Positions 44,598 to 53,459 of a DNA stretch of 64,000 bases are shown here, in pieces. The translations under genes and the position numbers were made by a program. The stretch is from Bacillus sp. Y1. Its GTDB lineage: Bacteria > Bacillota > Bacilli > Bacillales > Cytobacillaceae. Numbering within the stretch: position 1 is the stretch's first letter; every line of letters begins with the position of its first letter. The notes under the pieces are model-generated. The model saw only the letters and a list, made by a program, of their open reading frames with translations, made no database searches and was not told the origin of the DNA. The stretch lies in NCBI RefSeq assembly GCF_003586445.1, contig NZ_CP030028.1, positions 1,006,501 through 1,070,500 on the forward strand, given 5' to 3'.

Positions 44598-46318
44598 TGG
44601 GCAAGGGGTTTCTACAATACAAAGGAATAAAACGAATACTTGCTGTCCTTACCTTTTTAACAGCTATTCAAGGAGTGGCCATTCTGCTGCAAGCGATTTT
44701 GCTTGCGCGGGTGGTCACTCATCTATTTCATGGAGATGCGATTGAAGACCTGAATCAATTGATTAGTATTTTTGTTGGATTTTTCATTCTTCGATATGTG
44801 ACCGTACATATAAAACAAAAAATTATATACCTGTATGCAAATAAAATAGGTGCAGACTTGCGAAAGAAGGTATTAACAAATTTGTTCCACATAGGTCCTA
44901 GAGTATCAAAGCAACTTGGAACAGGAAGCATCGTTACACTATTGATAGAAGGCGTTGCGCAATTTCAGCAGTACCTGATTTTATTTCTCCCTAAAATGCT
45001 AAACATGTCAGTAATACCAGTTAGCATCCTTGCTTATATCTTTTTTCAAGACAAAAACTCCGCAATCATTTTAATTATAACGGTCCCAATTTTAGTAGGT
45101 TTTATGATATTGCTAGGATTAGCTGCGAAAAAGAAAGCAGATAAGCAATGGGGAATGTTTCGTATATTATCTAATCATTTTGTGGATTCATTAAGAGGCC
45201 TCGAAACGTTAACCTATTTAGGGCTTAGTCGTTCACATACGGAAAAGATTGCAAAGGTTAGTGAAAGATACCGAAAAACATCAATGGGTACGTTAAAGAT
45301 CGCCTTTCTTTCTTCGTTTGCGATGGATTTTTTTACGATGCTATCTATTGCTACAGTGGCCGTATTTCTAGGTTTGCGATTAGTGGATGGAGAAATGTTA
45401 TTAGAACCTGCTTTGGCGATCTTAATATTAGCTCCAGAGTATTTTTTACCAATTAGAGAAATTGGATCTGATTATCATGCTACCTTAAATGGTCAAGAAG
45501 CAGGTAGAAAGCTTTTAGAAATAGCAAATATTCCACCGTTTACTGTAGAGCAGAATCTTAAAATTAGTAACTGGAGCAATAAGAATAGATTGGAGCTTCA
45601 TTCTATTAGCGTTCAGTATGAACAGCATGGAGTAGAGTCACTATCAGAGGTAAGTTTGTCAGTAAATGGACTTCAAAAGATTGGTATTGTTGGAGAGAGT
45701 GGGGCTGGTAAGTCAACTTTAATTGATACAATTGCTGGATTTGTAGAGGTTAGCGTTGGGAACATACAGATAGATAAACAAAGATGTACCCATCTCCATC
45801 AACCAGAATGGCAAAAACAGGTGAACTATATTCCACAGCATCCGTATATCTTTCATGACACACTCTTGAATAATATTAAATTTTACTCACCACAATCAAC
45901 TACTGCAGAAGTAGAGTGGGCTGTTGTACAAGCAGGATTATCGCAACTCGTGAAAGAACTTCCGAATGGTTTGCATGAAAAGATTGGAGAAGGTGGACGA
46001 TCCTTAAGTGGAGGACAATCTCAACGAGTGGCATTAGCGAGAGCTTTCCTTGGGAAGAGACAAGTCCTTTTATTAGATGAACCAACAGCGCACCTCGATG
46101 TGGAGACAGAATATGAGTTGAAAGAAAAAATGTTAAGCTTGTTTACTAACAAGCTAGTATTTATTGCTACCCATAGAATACATTGGATGCAAGAAATGGA
46201 TTACGTGTACTTTTTGAAAAAGGGAAGGGTAGTGGAAGAAGGAACACATAAGGAGCTTATGGAGAAAAAGGGAGAGTATTATAAGTTGGCAATAACTCAA
46301 ATGGAGGGGAGCGTATGA
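44597..46318 (+). CDS. cydD: Thiol reductant ABC exporter subunit CydD
   Basis: A 573-residue half-transporter: a six-helix membrane domain (about 1-310) and an ATPase domain with Walker A GESGAGKST, signature LSGGQSQR and Walker B LLLDEPTAHLD. With the next gene it forms the exporter of glutathione/cysteine-type thiols (or heme-linked substrate) needed to assemble cytochrome bd. E. coli naming is used; the B. subtilis gene in this position is called cydC. It overlaps both neighbours. Confidence 0.93.
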   Translation: MGKGFLQYKGIKRILAVLTFLTAIQGVAILLQAILLARVVTHLFHGDAIEDLNQLISIFVGFFILRYVTVHIKQKIIYLYANKIGADLRKKVLTNLFHIGPRVSKQLGTGSIVTLLIEGVAQFQQYLILFLPKMLNMSVIPVSILAYIFFQDKNSAIILIITVPILVGFMILLGLAAKKKADKQWGMFRILSNHFVDSLRGLETLTYLGLSRSHTEKIAKVSERYRKTSMGTLKIAFLSSFAMDFFTMLSIATVAVFLGLRLVDGEMLLEPALAILILAPEYFLPIREIGSDYHATLNGQEAGRKLLEIANIPPFTVEQNLKISNWSNKNRLELHSISVQYEQHGVESLSEVSLSVNGLQKIGIVGESGAGKSTLIDTIAGFVEVSVGNIQIDKQRCTHLHQPEWQKQVNYIPQHPYIFHDTLLNNIKFYSPQSTTAEVEWAVVQAGLSQLVKELPNGLHEKIGEGGRSLSGGQSQRVALARAFLGKRQVLLLDEPTAHLDVETEYELKEKMLSLFTNKLVFIATHRIHWMQEMDYVYFLKKGRVVEEGTHKELMEKKGEYYKLAITQMEGSV

Positions 46319-48039
46319 GTAACAAAGGATGGATTCTCCCGTATATAAAAGAAAATAAGCGATTATTTCTCATCGTTATCCTACTAGGATTGGTGACGGT
46401 AATTTCGTCTGCCTCTCTAATGTTTACCTCTGGATTCCTGATTTCAAAAGCGGCAACACAACCGGAAACGATATTAATGATATATGTACCTATCGTAGCC
46501 GTGCGTACATTTGGTATAAGCCGTGCCGTTTCAAAGTATGTAGAAAGGCTTACTAGCCACGATGCGGTACTTAAAATTCTCTCGAGTATGAGGGTCCGAG
46601 TATATAAAGCTATTGAGCCATTTATTTTATCACCACAATATAAGTTAAAGACAGGTGATCTTCTTGGCGTTCTTGCAGATGATATTGAACGCCTACAAGA
46701 TATCTATATAAAAACTGTATTTCCTAGTCTTGTTGCTTTGCTTTTATATAGCATCTCACTGATTGTTTTAGGGGTATACTCGGTTACCTTTGCACTGGTA
46801 ATGGCCATCTATGGTGCAGTCTTAGTGTTTCTATTTCCGTTAATTACCCTACTCGTTACGAAATCAAAGGTGAAGCAAGTGAAAAAGAAGCGACATCATC
46901 TATATGAGCAATTAACCGATGCTGTCATGGGGATAAGTGAATGGCAATTTAGCGGTAGGCAAAATGAATTCATCCAAGCTTACGAAATGCAGGAGAAAGA
47001 ATTAACCCATATTGACTCAAAAAAGATGAAGTTTGACCGTTGGCGGAATACCATAGCTCAATTGTTTATAGCTGTTATGGTTGTTTCTATGCTTGCATGG
47101 ACAGCCCAGGAAAGCGGAAGTGGAAGCATTCCGTATACATTTATAGCGGCATTTGTGTTAATTCTTTTCCCATTGACGGAAGTGTTCTTACCTATATCAG
47201 ATAGTATGAGTGAAATTCCTTCCTATCGTGACTCGTTTGAGAGGCTTAACCAATTATCAAATTTAGAAAATAGATGGGAGAAGGAGAAAGATCATGATTC
47301 CGTTCCATCCGGTGAAGCAATGTTAGACTTGAATCAAGTGTCCTTTCATTATGATGACAGGAATATACTTAATGGGGTAAACATGTCCATTTTAAGAGGA
47401 GAAAAGGTCGCACTCTTAGGTCCAAGTGGTGCGGGAAAATCAACTATTGTTACGTTGGTTGAAGGTGCTATGTCACCATCAGAGGGGTCAATTAAGATAA
47501 ATGGTGTAGAAGCGACTACTTTAAAAGGTAGGGTTTCGAACTGGATTGCTATTTTGAATCAACAGCCATATATATTTGATACGAGTATTTTGAATAACAT
47601 ACGGCTCGGAAAACCAAGTGCAACAGATGAGGAAGTTTACTGGGCTGCTCGTCAGGTTCAACTTCATGAGTATATTGAATCTCTGCCCAACGGTTATCAT
47701 ACATCTTTACATGAGACCGGGATACGTTTTTCGGGAGGAGAAAGACAAAGAATTGCTCTTGCCAGAGTTCTTCTGCAAGACACACCGATAATTATTTTAG
47801 ATGAACCAACGGTGGGACTTGATCCAGTAACAGAAAAGCAGTTACTTGAGACGATATTTGATGTGTGTAAAGACAAGACTATTTTATGGATTACTCATCA
47901 TTTAACCTTTATCGATCGATCTGATCGAGTTTTATTTATTGAACAAGGGAAAATTACTGTTGATGGCATACACTCAGATTTACTTAAAGAAAATGAAAGA
48001 TATCGCAAGCTCTATCGGCTAGATAGGGGATATTTTTGA
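46315..48039 (+). CDS. cydC: Thiol reductant ABC exporter subunit CydC
   Basis: A 574-residue half-transporter, the partner of the preceding CydD. Walker A is GPSGAGKST, the signature FSGGERQR and Walker B IILDEPTVGLD. The membrane part includes the CydC-typical AVRTFGISRAVSKYVERLTSHDAVL (about 62-86). It starts four bases inside the previous gene and ends the operon. In B. subtilis naming this position is cydD. Confidence 0.93.
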   Translation: MSNKGWILPYIKENKRLFLIVILLGLVTVISSASLMFTSGFLISKAATQPETILMIYVPIVAVRTFGISRAVSKYVERLTSHDAVLKILSSMRVRVYKAIEPFILSPQYKLKTGDLLGVLADDIERLQDIYIKTVFPSLVALLLYSISLIVLGVYSVTFALVMAIYGAVLVFLFPLITLLVTKSKVKQVKKKRHHLYEQLTDAVMGISEWQFSGRQNEFIQAYEMQEKELTHIDSKKMKFDRWRNTIAQLFIAVMVVSMLAWTAQESGSGSIPYTFIAAFVLILFPLTEVFLPISDSMSEIPSYRDSFERLNQLSNLENRWEKEKDHDSVPSGEAMLDLNQVSFHYDDRNILNGVNMSILRGEKVALLGPSGAGKSTIVTLVEGAMSPSEGSIKINGVEATTLKGRVSNWIAILNQQPYIFDTSILNNIRLGKPSATDEEVYWAARQVQLHEYIESLPNGYHTSLHETGIRFSGGERQRIALARVLLQDTPIIILDEPTVGLDPVTEKQLLETIFDVCKDKTILWITHHLTFIDRSDRVLFIEQGKITVDGIHSDLLKENERYRKLYRLDRGYF

Positions 48040-48163
48040 TTAAGATGTGTCTTTCTAACATTATTCCTCTTTAATGTAAAAATAATTTTTCTTTCCTCTA
48101 TTAGGTAACCTTCTTTTTCATCGTAATATAATGAAGTAAGACAATCGTATGGAGGGGGAAAGG

Positions 48164-48799
48164 GTGAGGAAACTTTTCGGACTACTACTCATTACATTTG
48201 TTTTACTTATTGGATGTACGAAGAACGATGTTGAAGAAAAGCCCGTGTCACAACCATCAGTGGGAGAGAAGCCTACAAGCAATGATGGGGACAATCAGTC
48301 GTCTGGGGAAAAGCCAGTAAAGGATCCAGGGCAAGAGCAGGATGCCGGAGACTCAGATGACAATCCGGGTACAACCGATCAAGGAAGTACAGGTGTGACA
48401 AAGGTGAAAATATTCCTTATTGGAATAGAAGACAATGGAGCTAGCGGAAAAAAGATTGGTGCAAACGATAGTGCTATACCGGTACTAGTGGATATTGAAC
48501 CTACAAAGGCCCCATTAAAGGCAGCACTTACCAAGCTTTTATCCTTAAATGAGCAAATGTACGGCCAATCTGGGTTTTATCATTCTCTTTATCAATCAGA
48601 CTTAGAAATTAAAAGTGTGATAATTGACGATGGTGAGGCAGTTATTGAACTAACAGGCAATCTAAAACTTGGTGGGGCACTTGATAACCCTCGGGTAAAG
48701 GCACAAATTGAAGAAACGGCACTTCAGTTTGATAGTGTGAACAAAGTGTCTGTATTTATTGATGGAAAAACACTTGATGAAGTGTTATCACTTAAGTGA
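48164..48799 (+). CDS. GerMN domain-containing lipoprotein
   Basis: A 211-residue exported lipoprotein with lipobox LLIGC (Cys about 17). A long Asp/Glu/Gly/Ser/Pro-rich linker (about 20-80) leads to a single C-terminal GerMN domain (about 85-211; compare IPVLVDIEPTKAPLKAALTKLL and VNKVSVFIDG). GerM of B. subtilis, with two such domains, acts in sporulation and germination; single-domain lipoproteins are less understood. GTG 48164 is preferred, after GGAGGGGG; the ATG at 48149 precedes that site. Confidence 0.85.
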   Translation: MRKLFGLLLITFVLLIGCTKNDVEEKPVSQPSVGEKPTSNDGDNQSSGEKPVKDPGQEQDAGDSDDNPGTTDQGSTGVTKVKIFLIGIEDNGASGKKIGANDSAIPVLVDIEPTKAPLKAALTKLLSLNEQMYGQSGFYHSLYQSDLEIKSVIIDDGEAVIELTGNLKLGGALDNPRVKAQIEETALQFDSVNKVSVFIDGKTLDEVLSLK

Positions 48800-48814
48800 G
48801 ATTAATATAGACCG

Positions 48815-48847
48815 AAAAGCTTGAAGCCAGGACTTCAAGCTTTTTTT
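48815..48847 (+). terminator. Rho-independent terminator of the GerMN gene
   Basis: GCTTGAAG-CCAGGA-CTTCAAGC is followed by seven T. Confidence 0.9.
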
Positions 48848-48939
48848 GTTCATACTTTTTTCATACTTCCTTTTTAATATAGAAACATTCTTTAGTTAGA
48901 ATGACCTATATGAAATAGTCGTGGAAGGAAGAAAAAACA

Positions 48940-50673
48940 ATGAATCTATTGAAAAATCTCAAATTTGGACAGAAAATTGCTGTTCTCACAGTTAGCTTTT
49001 TTATTTTTCTTATTATAAGTGGAATAACGTCCCTTGTTCAAATTTCAGAAGTGAACTCGAATATTCAAACACTAAATAATGAAAATCTCGTACCAATCGT
49101 TAAACTGGAGTCAATTAAATCGGATATTGAAAACATAAGAACTCTAGCCAATTCACTTAAGGATGCTAGTGAAGATAAGGAAGAGATGCAATCTATTCAA
49201 GATGAAATCGTAGAACAAATTGCCAGTACAAATGAAAGCCTAGAAGAATATAAGAATAATAGTAACTACAATGAATTTATGGCTAGCTACAATAAGTATA
49301 TAGAGGCGATGACATCTTTCCTCGAAAGCAATGGGGTAGAAAGTGTACAGGAGCAGGCAGAGACGGAGACCAATGTAGAAAGTCAGGGACCCCCTCAGGA
49401 AATGTTGCTACTAGATTCAACAAAAAAGGAAGCAGTAAGCACACTTGATAAAATCATCGATCTACAAATTGCACAAGCTGAAAACACGTATAACGAGAGT
49501 GAGACTGTTTACAAGACGACTTTAGTAATAACGATTATTGTGATTGTAATTGCATTTGTGACCACCTTATTGCTTTCCCTTTTTATTGCTAGATCTATCA
49601 GTATCCCTACAAGAAGGGTCACATCTAAGCTCAAGGAAATCTCCGAAAGTAACGGAGATCTTACGGCCAGAATAGGGTACGAAAGTAAAGATGAGATTGG
49701 CGAGCTAAGCAAAAGTTTTGATACCTTTGTAGAAAAGCTTCAAAAAATCATAAAAGAAGTAGCTGGATCCGCTGAAACTATTTCAGAATCAAGTGACCAG
49801 TTAACAGATGCAACAAGTGAAACGACAAAATCACTTGAGCAAATCACTTATACCGTTTCAGAAATTGCATCTGGAACTTCGCAAAGTGCGGCAGTAATGG
49901 AGGAAACGACAGGAAATTTAATTGAAATGGCAAGCTTCTCTAGTCGTACTTCAAAAGCAACGAAACAAACAGCAGATAATACTAGATTGGTTCATGAGGC
50001 AGCTGTAAATGGCTCAAAAAAGATAACGGAAGTAGTATCGTCTATCTCAGATATTGCTGCATCGTCAAAAGACGTGACCATAGTCATTAATGAGTTGAAT
50101 ACCTCTTCAAACAAAATTAGTGATTTCATTAAGATTATTACGGGTATCTCTGCTCAAACGAATTTGTTAGCGTTGAATGCAGCGATTGAAGCAGCACGTG
50201 CTGGAGAAGCGGGGAAAGGTTTCAGTGTTGTTGCTGATGAAATTCGTAAGCTTGCAGACGAAAGCAATCGGGCAGCCTTACAAATCTCAAATTTAGTACA
50301 GGAAAACCAAGTGAAAACATCTTCAGCCGTTTCGTCTGTTCTAGAAGTAGAGGAGTTGGTAACAGCTGGAGTCGAGAAATCCAATGAAGTATCCGATGCC
50401 ATTCAACATATTATTTCTCATATTCAAGAGATTTTAAATGAGATTAACCAAATTGATGCAGCAGCTGAAAAACAAGCATTATCAACAAATGAAATGGAAA
50501 TGGCAATGAGTAATTTAGCACAGACAGCAGGAGAAACCGCTACAGGCACTGATGAAATTCGTACAAGTATTTCAGAACAACTCGCAACGATGACCAATAT
50601 TGAGGGAACAACCGAACAGTTGTCTGAAATGGCGAAAAATCTACGAGAATTAACAGCAGGTTTCAAGATTTAG
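48940..50673 (+). CDS. Methyl-accepting chemotaxis protein
   Basis: A 577-residue receptor similar in layout to the one at 1107-2819. TM1 lies at about 12-34, a helical sensor region at about 35-187 with a [19 protein letters not shown] insert, TM2 at about 188-212 and HAMP at about 213-266. The signalling domain has the tip [24 protein letters not shown]. Unlike the first receptor, I see no sigma-D-type promoter ahead of it. Monocistronic. Confidence 0.93.
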   Translation: MNLLKNLKFGQKIAVLTVSFFIFLIISGITSLVQISEVNSNIQTLNNENLVPIVKLESIKSDIENIRTLANSLKDASEDKEEMQSIQDEIVEQIASTNESLEEYKNNSNYNEFMASYNKYIEAMTSFLESNGVESVQEQAETETNVESQGPPQEMLLLDSTKKEAVSTLDKIIDLQIAQAENTYNESETVYKTTLVITIIVIVIAFVTTLLLSLFIARSISIPTRRVTSKLKEISESNGDLTARIGYESKDEIGELSKSFDTFVEKLQKIIKEVAGSAETISESSDQLTDATSETTKSLEQITYTVSEIASGTSQSAAVMEETTGNLIEMASFSSRTSKATKQTADNTRLVHEAAVNGSKKITEVVSSISDIAASSKDVTIVINELNTSSNKISDFIKIITGISAQTNLLALNAAIEAARAGEAGKGFSVVADEIRKLADESNRAALQISNLVQENQVKTSSAVSSVLEVEELVTAGVEKSNEVSDAIQHIISHIQEILNEINQIDAAAEKQALSTNEMEMAMSNLAQTAGETATGTDEIRTSISEQLATMTNIEGTTEQLSEMAKNLRELTAGFKI

Positions 50674-50682
50674 TCATACAAG

Positions 50683-50706
50683 AAAACCCACCATACGGTG
50701 GGTTTT
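50683..50706. terminator. Bidirectional terminator between receptor and UMF1 genes
   Basis: AAAACCCACC-ATAC-GGTGGGTTTT, a perfect inverted repeat with A and T ends, between convergent genes. Confidence 0.85.
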
Positions 50707-50712
50707 ACTCCA

Positions 50713-51963
50713 TTATAAAGACTTTGGTTCAGGTACTTTTGTTAATATTACAAGACCAATAATAAATAAGATTACGAGGCTGAAAACACCGCTGCTTGTA
50801 TGGCCTGTTATTTGAGCCGTTGCTGCAACAAGTAGTGGCCCCATAATCGAGGCGAATTTTCCAAAAATATTGTAGAAGCCAAAAAACTCATTAGAGCGTT
50901 CCTTTGGTACAAGCTTTGCAAAGTATGATCGACTTAAGGCTTGAATTCCACCTTGAGATGAGGCTACAAGCATGGCCAGTATCCAGAAATCAGTGGCTGT
51001 TTCAAGAAAGAACGCATAAATACAAACAATTATATAAACTATGATTCCAACGTAAAGCATTCTTTTCTCAGAGAACTTTTCGGCTAGCTTCCCGTACAGA
51101 ATTGCAAAGGGAGCAGCAACAACTTGGGTAACAAATAATACGATTAATAGTGTCGTAGAACCAATACCCAGATCCGTTCCATATGCAGTCGACATCGTAA
51201 TAATTGTACCAACACCATCGATGTAAAAGAAATACGCTAGTAAAAATAAGAACAAAGCTCGATACTTTTTAATTTCCTTAAAGGTTTCAGCTAGCCTTTT
51301 GAAGCTGCTTGCTATAGGCTTAGGGTCACGAGGAATGTAATAAATTTGATGTACATTTTTGAATATTGGTAACGAAAATAACCCCCACCAAAGAGCTGTA
51401 ATGACAAATGAGATTTGACTTGCTGAAGTCGTAGTGATGGGAATGATCTCAGATTGTGCAAGCATAATAACCGCGATACTAATGATAAAAGGAATGGTGC
51501 TTCCAATATATCCAAGACTAAACCCACGTGCAGACACACGACTCATTCGGTCCTCTGTGGCAACATCAACTAAAAAGGCATCATAAAATACATTGGATCC
51601 GGACGAACCGATTACAGCTATCGTGTAAAAGATTAAAAGCCATAGCCATTGATCACTCGGGACAAATGCTAGTGCTGCTGTCATTGATATCCCTAATGCA
51701 ACAAAGAAGGTGAAGAACTTTTTCTTAAAGCCTTGATAATCAGCAATTGTACCCAATATGGGAGCTATTAGAGCAAGAATGGATGTTGCAATTGCAATGG
51801 TATAGCCTAAATACGCAGTTGAATCGGCTGCATCAACTCCGGAGTTATTAGCTGCTGCCTTATAAAACAGTGGAAAGACAGCAGTAGAGATAATGATAGA
51901 ATAAGCAGAGCTTGCCCAATCATACATAATCCAGCTTTTTTCTTCTCTGTTAAAGCGCTTCAT
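50713..51963 (-). CDS. MFS transporter, UMF1 (Atg22-like) family
   Basis: A 416-residue permease with about 12 membrane segments. The UMF1 pattern is seen in SWIMYDWASSAYSIIISTAVFP at the start, YDAFLVDVATEDRMSRVSARGFSLGYIGS (about 127-155) and GGIQALSRSYFAKLVPKERSNEFFGFYN (about 334-361). Eukaryotic relatives export amino acids from vacuoles; bacterial substrates are unknown. Monocistronic. Confidence 0.88.
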   Translation of the reverse strand: MKRFNREEKSWIMYDWASSAYSIIISTAVFPLFYKAAANNSGVDAADSTAYLGYTIAIATSILALIAPILGTIADYQGFKKKFFTFFVALGISMTAALAFVPSDQWLWLLIFYTIAVIGSSGSNVFYDAFLVDVATEDRMSRVSARGFSLGYIGSTIPFIISIAVIMLAQSEIIPITTTSASQISFVITALWWGLFSLPIFKNVHQIYYIPRDPKPIASSFKRLAETFKEIKKYRALFLFLLAYFFYIDGVGTIITMSTAYGTDLGIGSTTLLIVLFVTQVVAAPFAILYGKLAEKFSEKRMLYVGIIVYIIVCIYAFFLETATDFWILAMLVASSQGGIQALSRSYFAKLVPKERSNEFFGFYNIFGKFASIMGPLLVAATAQITGHTSSGVFSLVILFIIGLVILTKVPEPKSL

Positions 51964-52045
51964 AAGATTCCCCCTTGGATGGTTACTTCCATTTTACATA
52001 AAAATAGCTTCATAGATTAGGTTTGGAACTATTTTTACAAACGTT

Positions 52046-53332
52046 TTACATTATTAGTAACTCTTCTAGCACTCTCCCATCAACTGCCCCAAGGTCGAGT
52101 CCAAGGAGGCGAGCGAGTGTTGGTCCTTCATCAATAAGCCTCATAGATGTGAGGGCTTGGCCGGTGCGGATTCCATTGCCGCTTGCAATGAAGAGGGTAT
52201 TGTAGTCACTTTTTTCTGGTGAATAGCCATGGCAAGCTTTTGTATACTTTTTTGATGCAACGTCTGTTTCCGTAACTTCATCAATAAAAGCGCCTTCAAG
52301 TGATTCATGAAAGTAATATCCTTTAGCGGCTTCTATCATTAAGCTGCAATTTGGGTCTGCCCCGAATTGAGATGCTTCTTTTGAAGACCATATTGCTTCG
52401 ATTTCAGAACCGTCCAGTAATTCACGAACACGTTTCAAAGTCTCTTGGTCTTGATCCTTTATATAAATATATGCAGATCCATCACAGCTTTTGCAGTATA
52501 CCTTCCAGTTGGTAACTTGATTATTTTTCCCTACTTGTAGAAGAGCGTGCTCACGAAAAAGTACATTAGGCTTTAACACTTTAGACTCATCGAGGGCACT
52601 GTGATCACCTAATGTGATTATAGTAGATTGATGAAAAATTCCTGCTGACTGTAGGGCATCCATTATTCGGCCGAGTCTTTGGTCGTGTCGTTTAATCGCT
52701 GAAATTGCTTCTTTTGATGAAAAACCAGTTTCATGCCGCTTCGTGTCAAGATCGGTAAAATGGATCAGCATTAGGTTTGGCTTTTTTATACGAATGGTTT
52801 CAACAGCAGCTTCAAGTACAAAGTCATCGAGCTCCGGCTGGGAAAGTCCCTTTCTGATATGGCCGAATTTTTTGTTCATTTCAAGCTGATAAAGCGAGCT
52901 TCCGTTCATTAAAGAAACAGGAATTTGGTGATGCCATCGACGATTGGCGAATATCTCGGGCATATTATAGTCAATATTTGCTTTTGCTGTAACAGGCCAA
53001 AGAAGAGCAGCTGTACTCATCCCTTTTTGTTTTGCTTCGTCATACAAGGTAGTTCCTTGGATATCTCTTCTGTACCAATACCAATCTGGAGAGACCTTTC
53101 CAGGCTGGAGTAAGGTGTTATTAATAATTCCATGATTCTTAGGCAGTTTTCCAGTAACGATTGTTGCGTGACAAGGATACGTAACAGAGGGATAAATCGT
53201 CTGAACATTTTTACAGTAGGAGCTATTTCTTAATAGCTTTTGAAAATTCGGTAGTGCTTTTAAAAGAGGAAAATCTAGGCTTGATAAGCAATCAAACGAA
53301 ATGACAATTAAATGGTCAGTCAAACGTTCCAT
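52046..53332 (-). CDS. Alkaline phosphatase superfamily protein (nucleotide pyrophosphatase/phosphodiesterase type)
   Basis: A 428-residue cytoplasmic protein (no signal) of the type I phosphodiesterase/NPP group. The metal Asp is in VISFDCLSS (about 14). The nucleophile Thr lies in SVTYPCHATIVTGKLPKNHGI, followed by HFTDLDTKRHETGF and LGDHSALDE. The C-terminus has CHGYSPEKSDYNTLFIASGNGIRTG. It hydrolyses a phosphodiester or phosphate; the substrate is unknown. Confidence 0.87.
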   Translation of the reverse strand: MERLTDHLIVISFDCLSSLDFPLLKALPNFQKLLRNSSYCKNVQTIYPSVTYPCHATIVTGKLPKNHGIINNTLLQPGKVSPDWYWYRRDIQGTTLYDEAKQKGMSTAALLWPVTAKANIDYNMPEIFANRRWHHQIPVSLMNGSSLYQLEMNKKFGHIRKGLSQPELDDFVLEAAVETIRIKKPNLMLIHFTDLDTKRHETGFSSKEAISAIKRHDQRLGRIMDALQSAGIFHQSTIITLGDHSALDESKVLKPNVLFREHALLQVGKNNQVTNWKVYCKSCDGSAYIYIKDQDQETLKRVRELLDGSEIEAIWSSKEASQFGADPNCSLMIEAAKGYYFHESLEGAFIDEVTETDVASKKYTKACHGYSPEKSDYNTLFIASGNGIRTGQALTSMRLIDEGPTLARLLGLDLGAVDGRVLEELLIM

Positions 53333-53417
53333 AAATGGCCTCCGTTAAGTAGTTTGAATCTTTACATTCATCATATCAAAAAGGATTTTAATTTTCAGAA
53401 AAAAATGGAAGCACGAC

Positions 53418-53448
53418 AAAAAAAGACGATGGAGTACACTCCATCGTC
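53418..53448 (-). terminator. Rho-independent terminator of the InhA-type gene
   Basis: GACGATGGAGT and ACTCCATCGTC flank two bases; on the minus strand seven T follow. Confidence 0.88.
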
Positions 53449-53459
53449 CGTCTTAGTTC

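Noticed and set aside
48900..48935. Sigma-D promoter ahead of the second chemotaxis receptor
   Set aside because: The best candidate, GACCTATA, matches only five of eight -10 bases and has no TAAA at the right distance.
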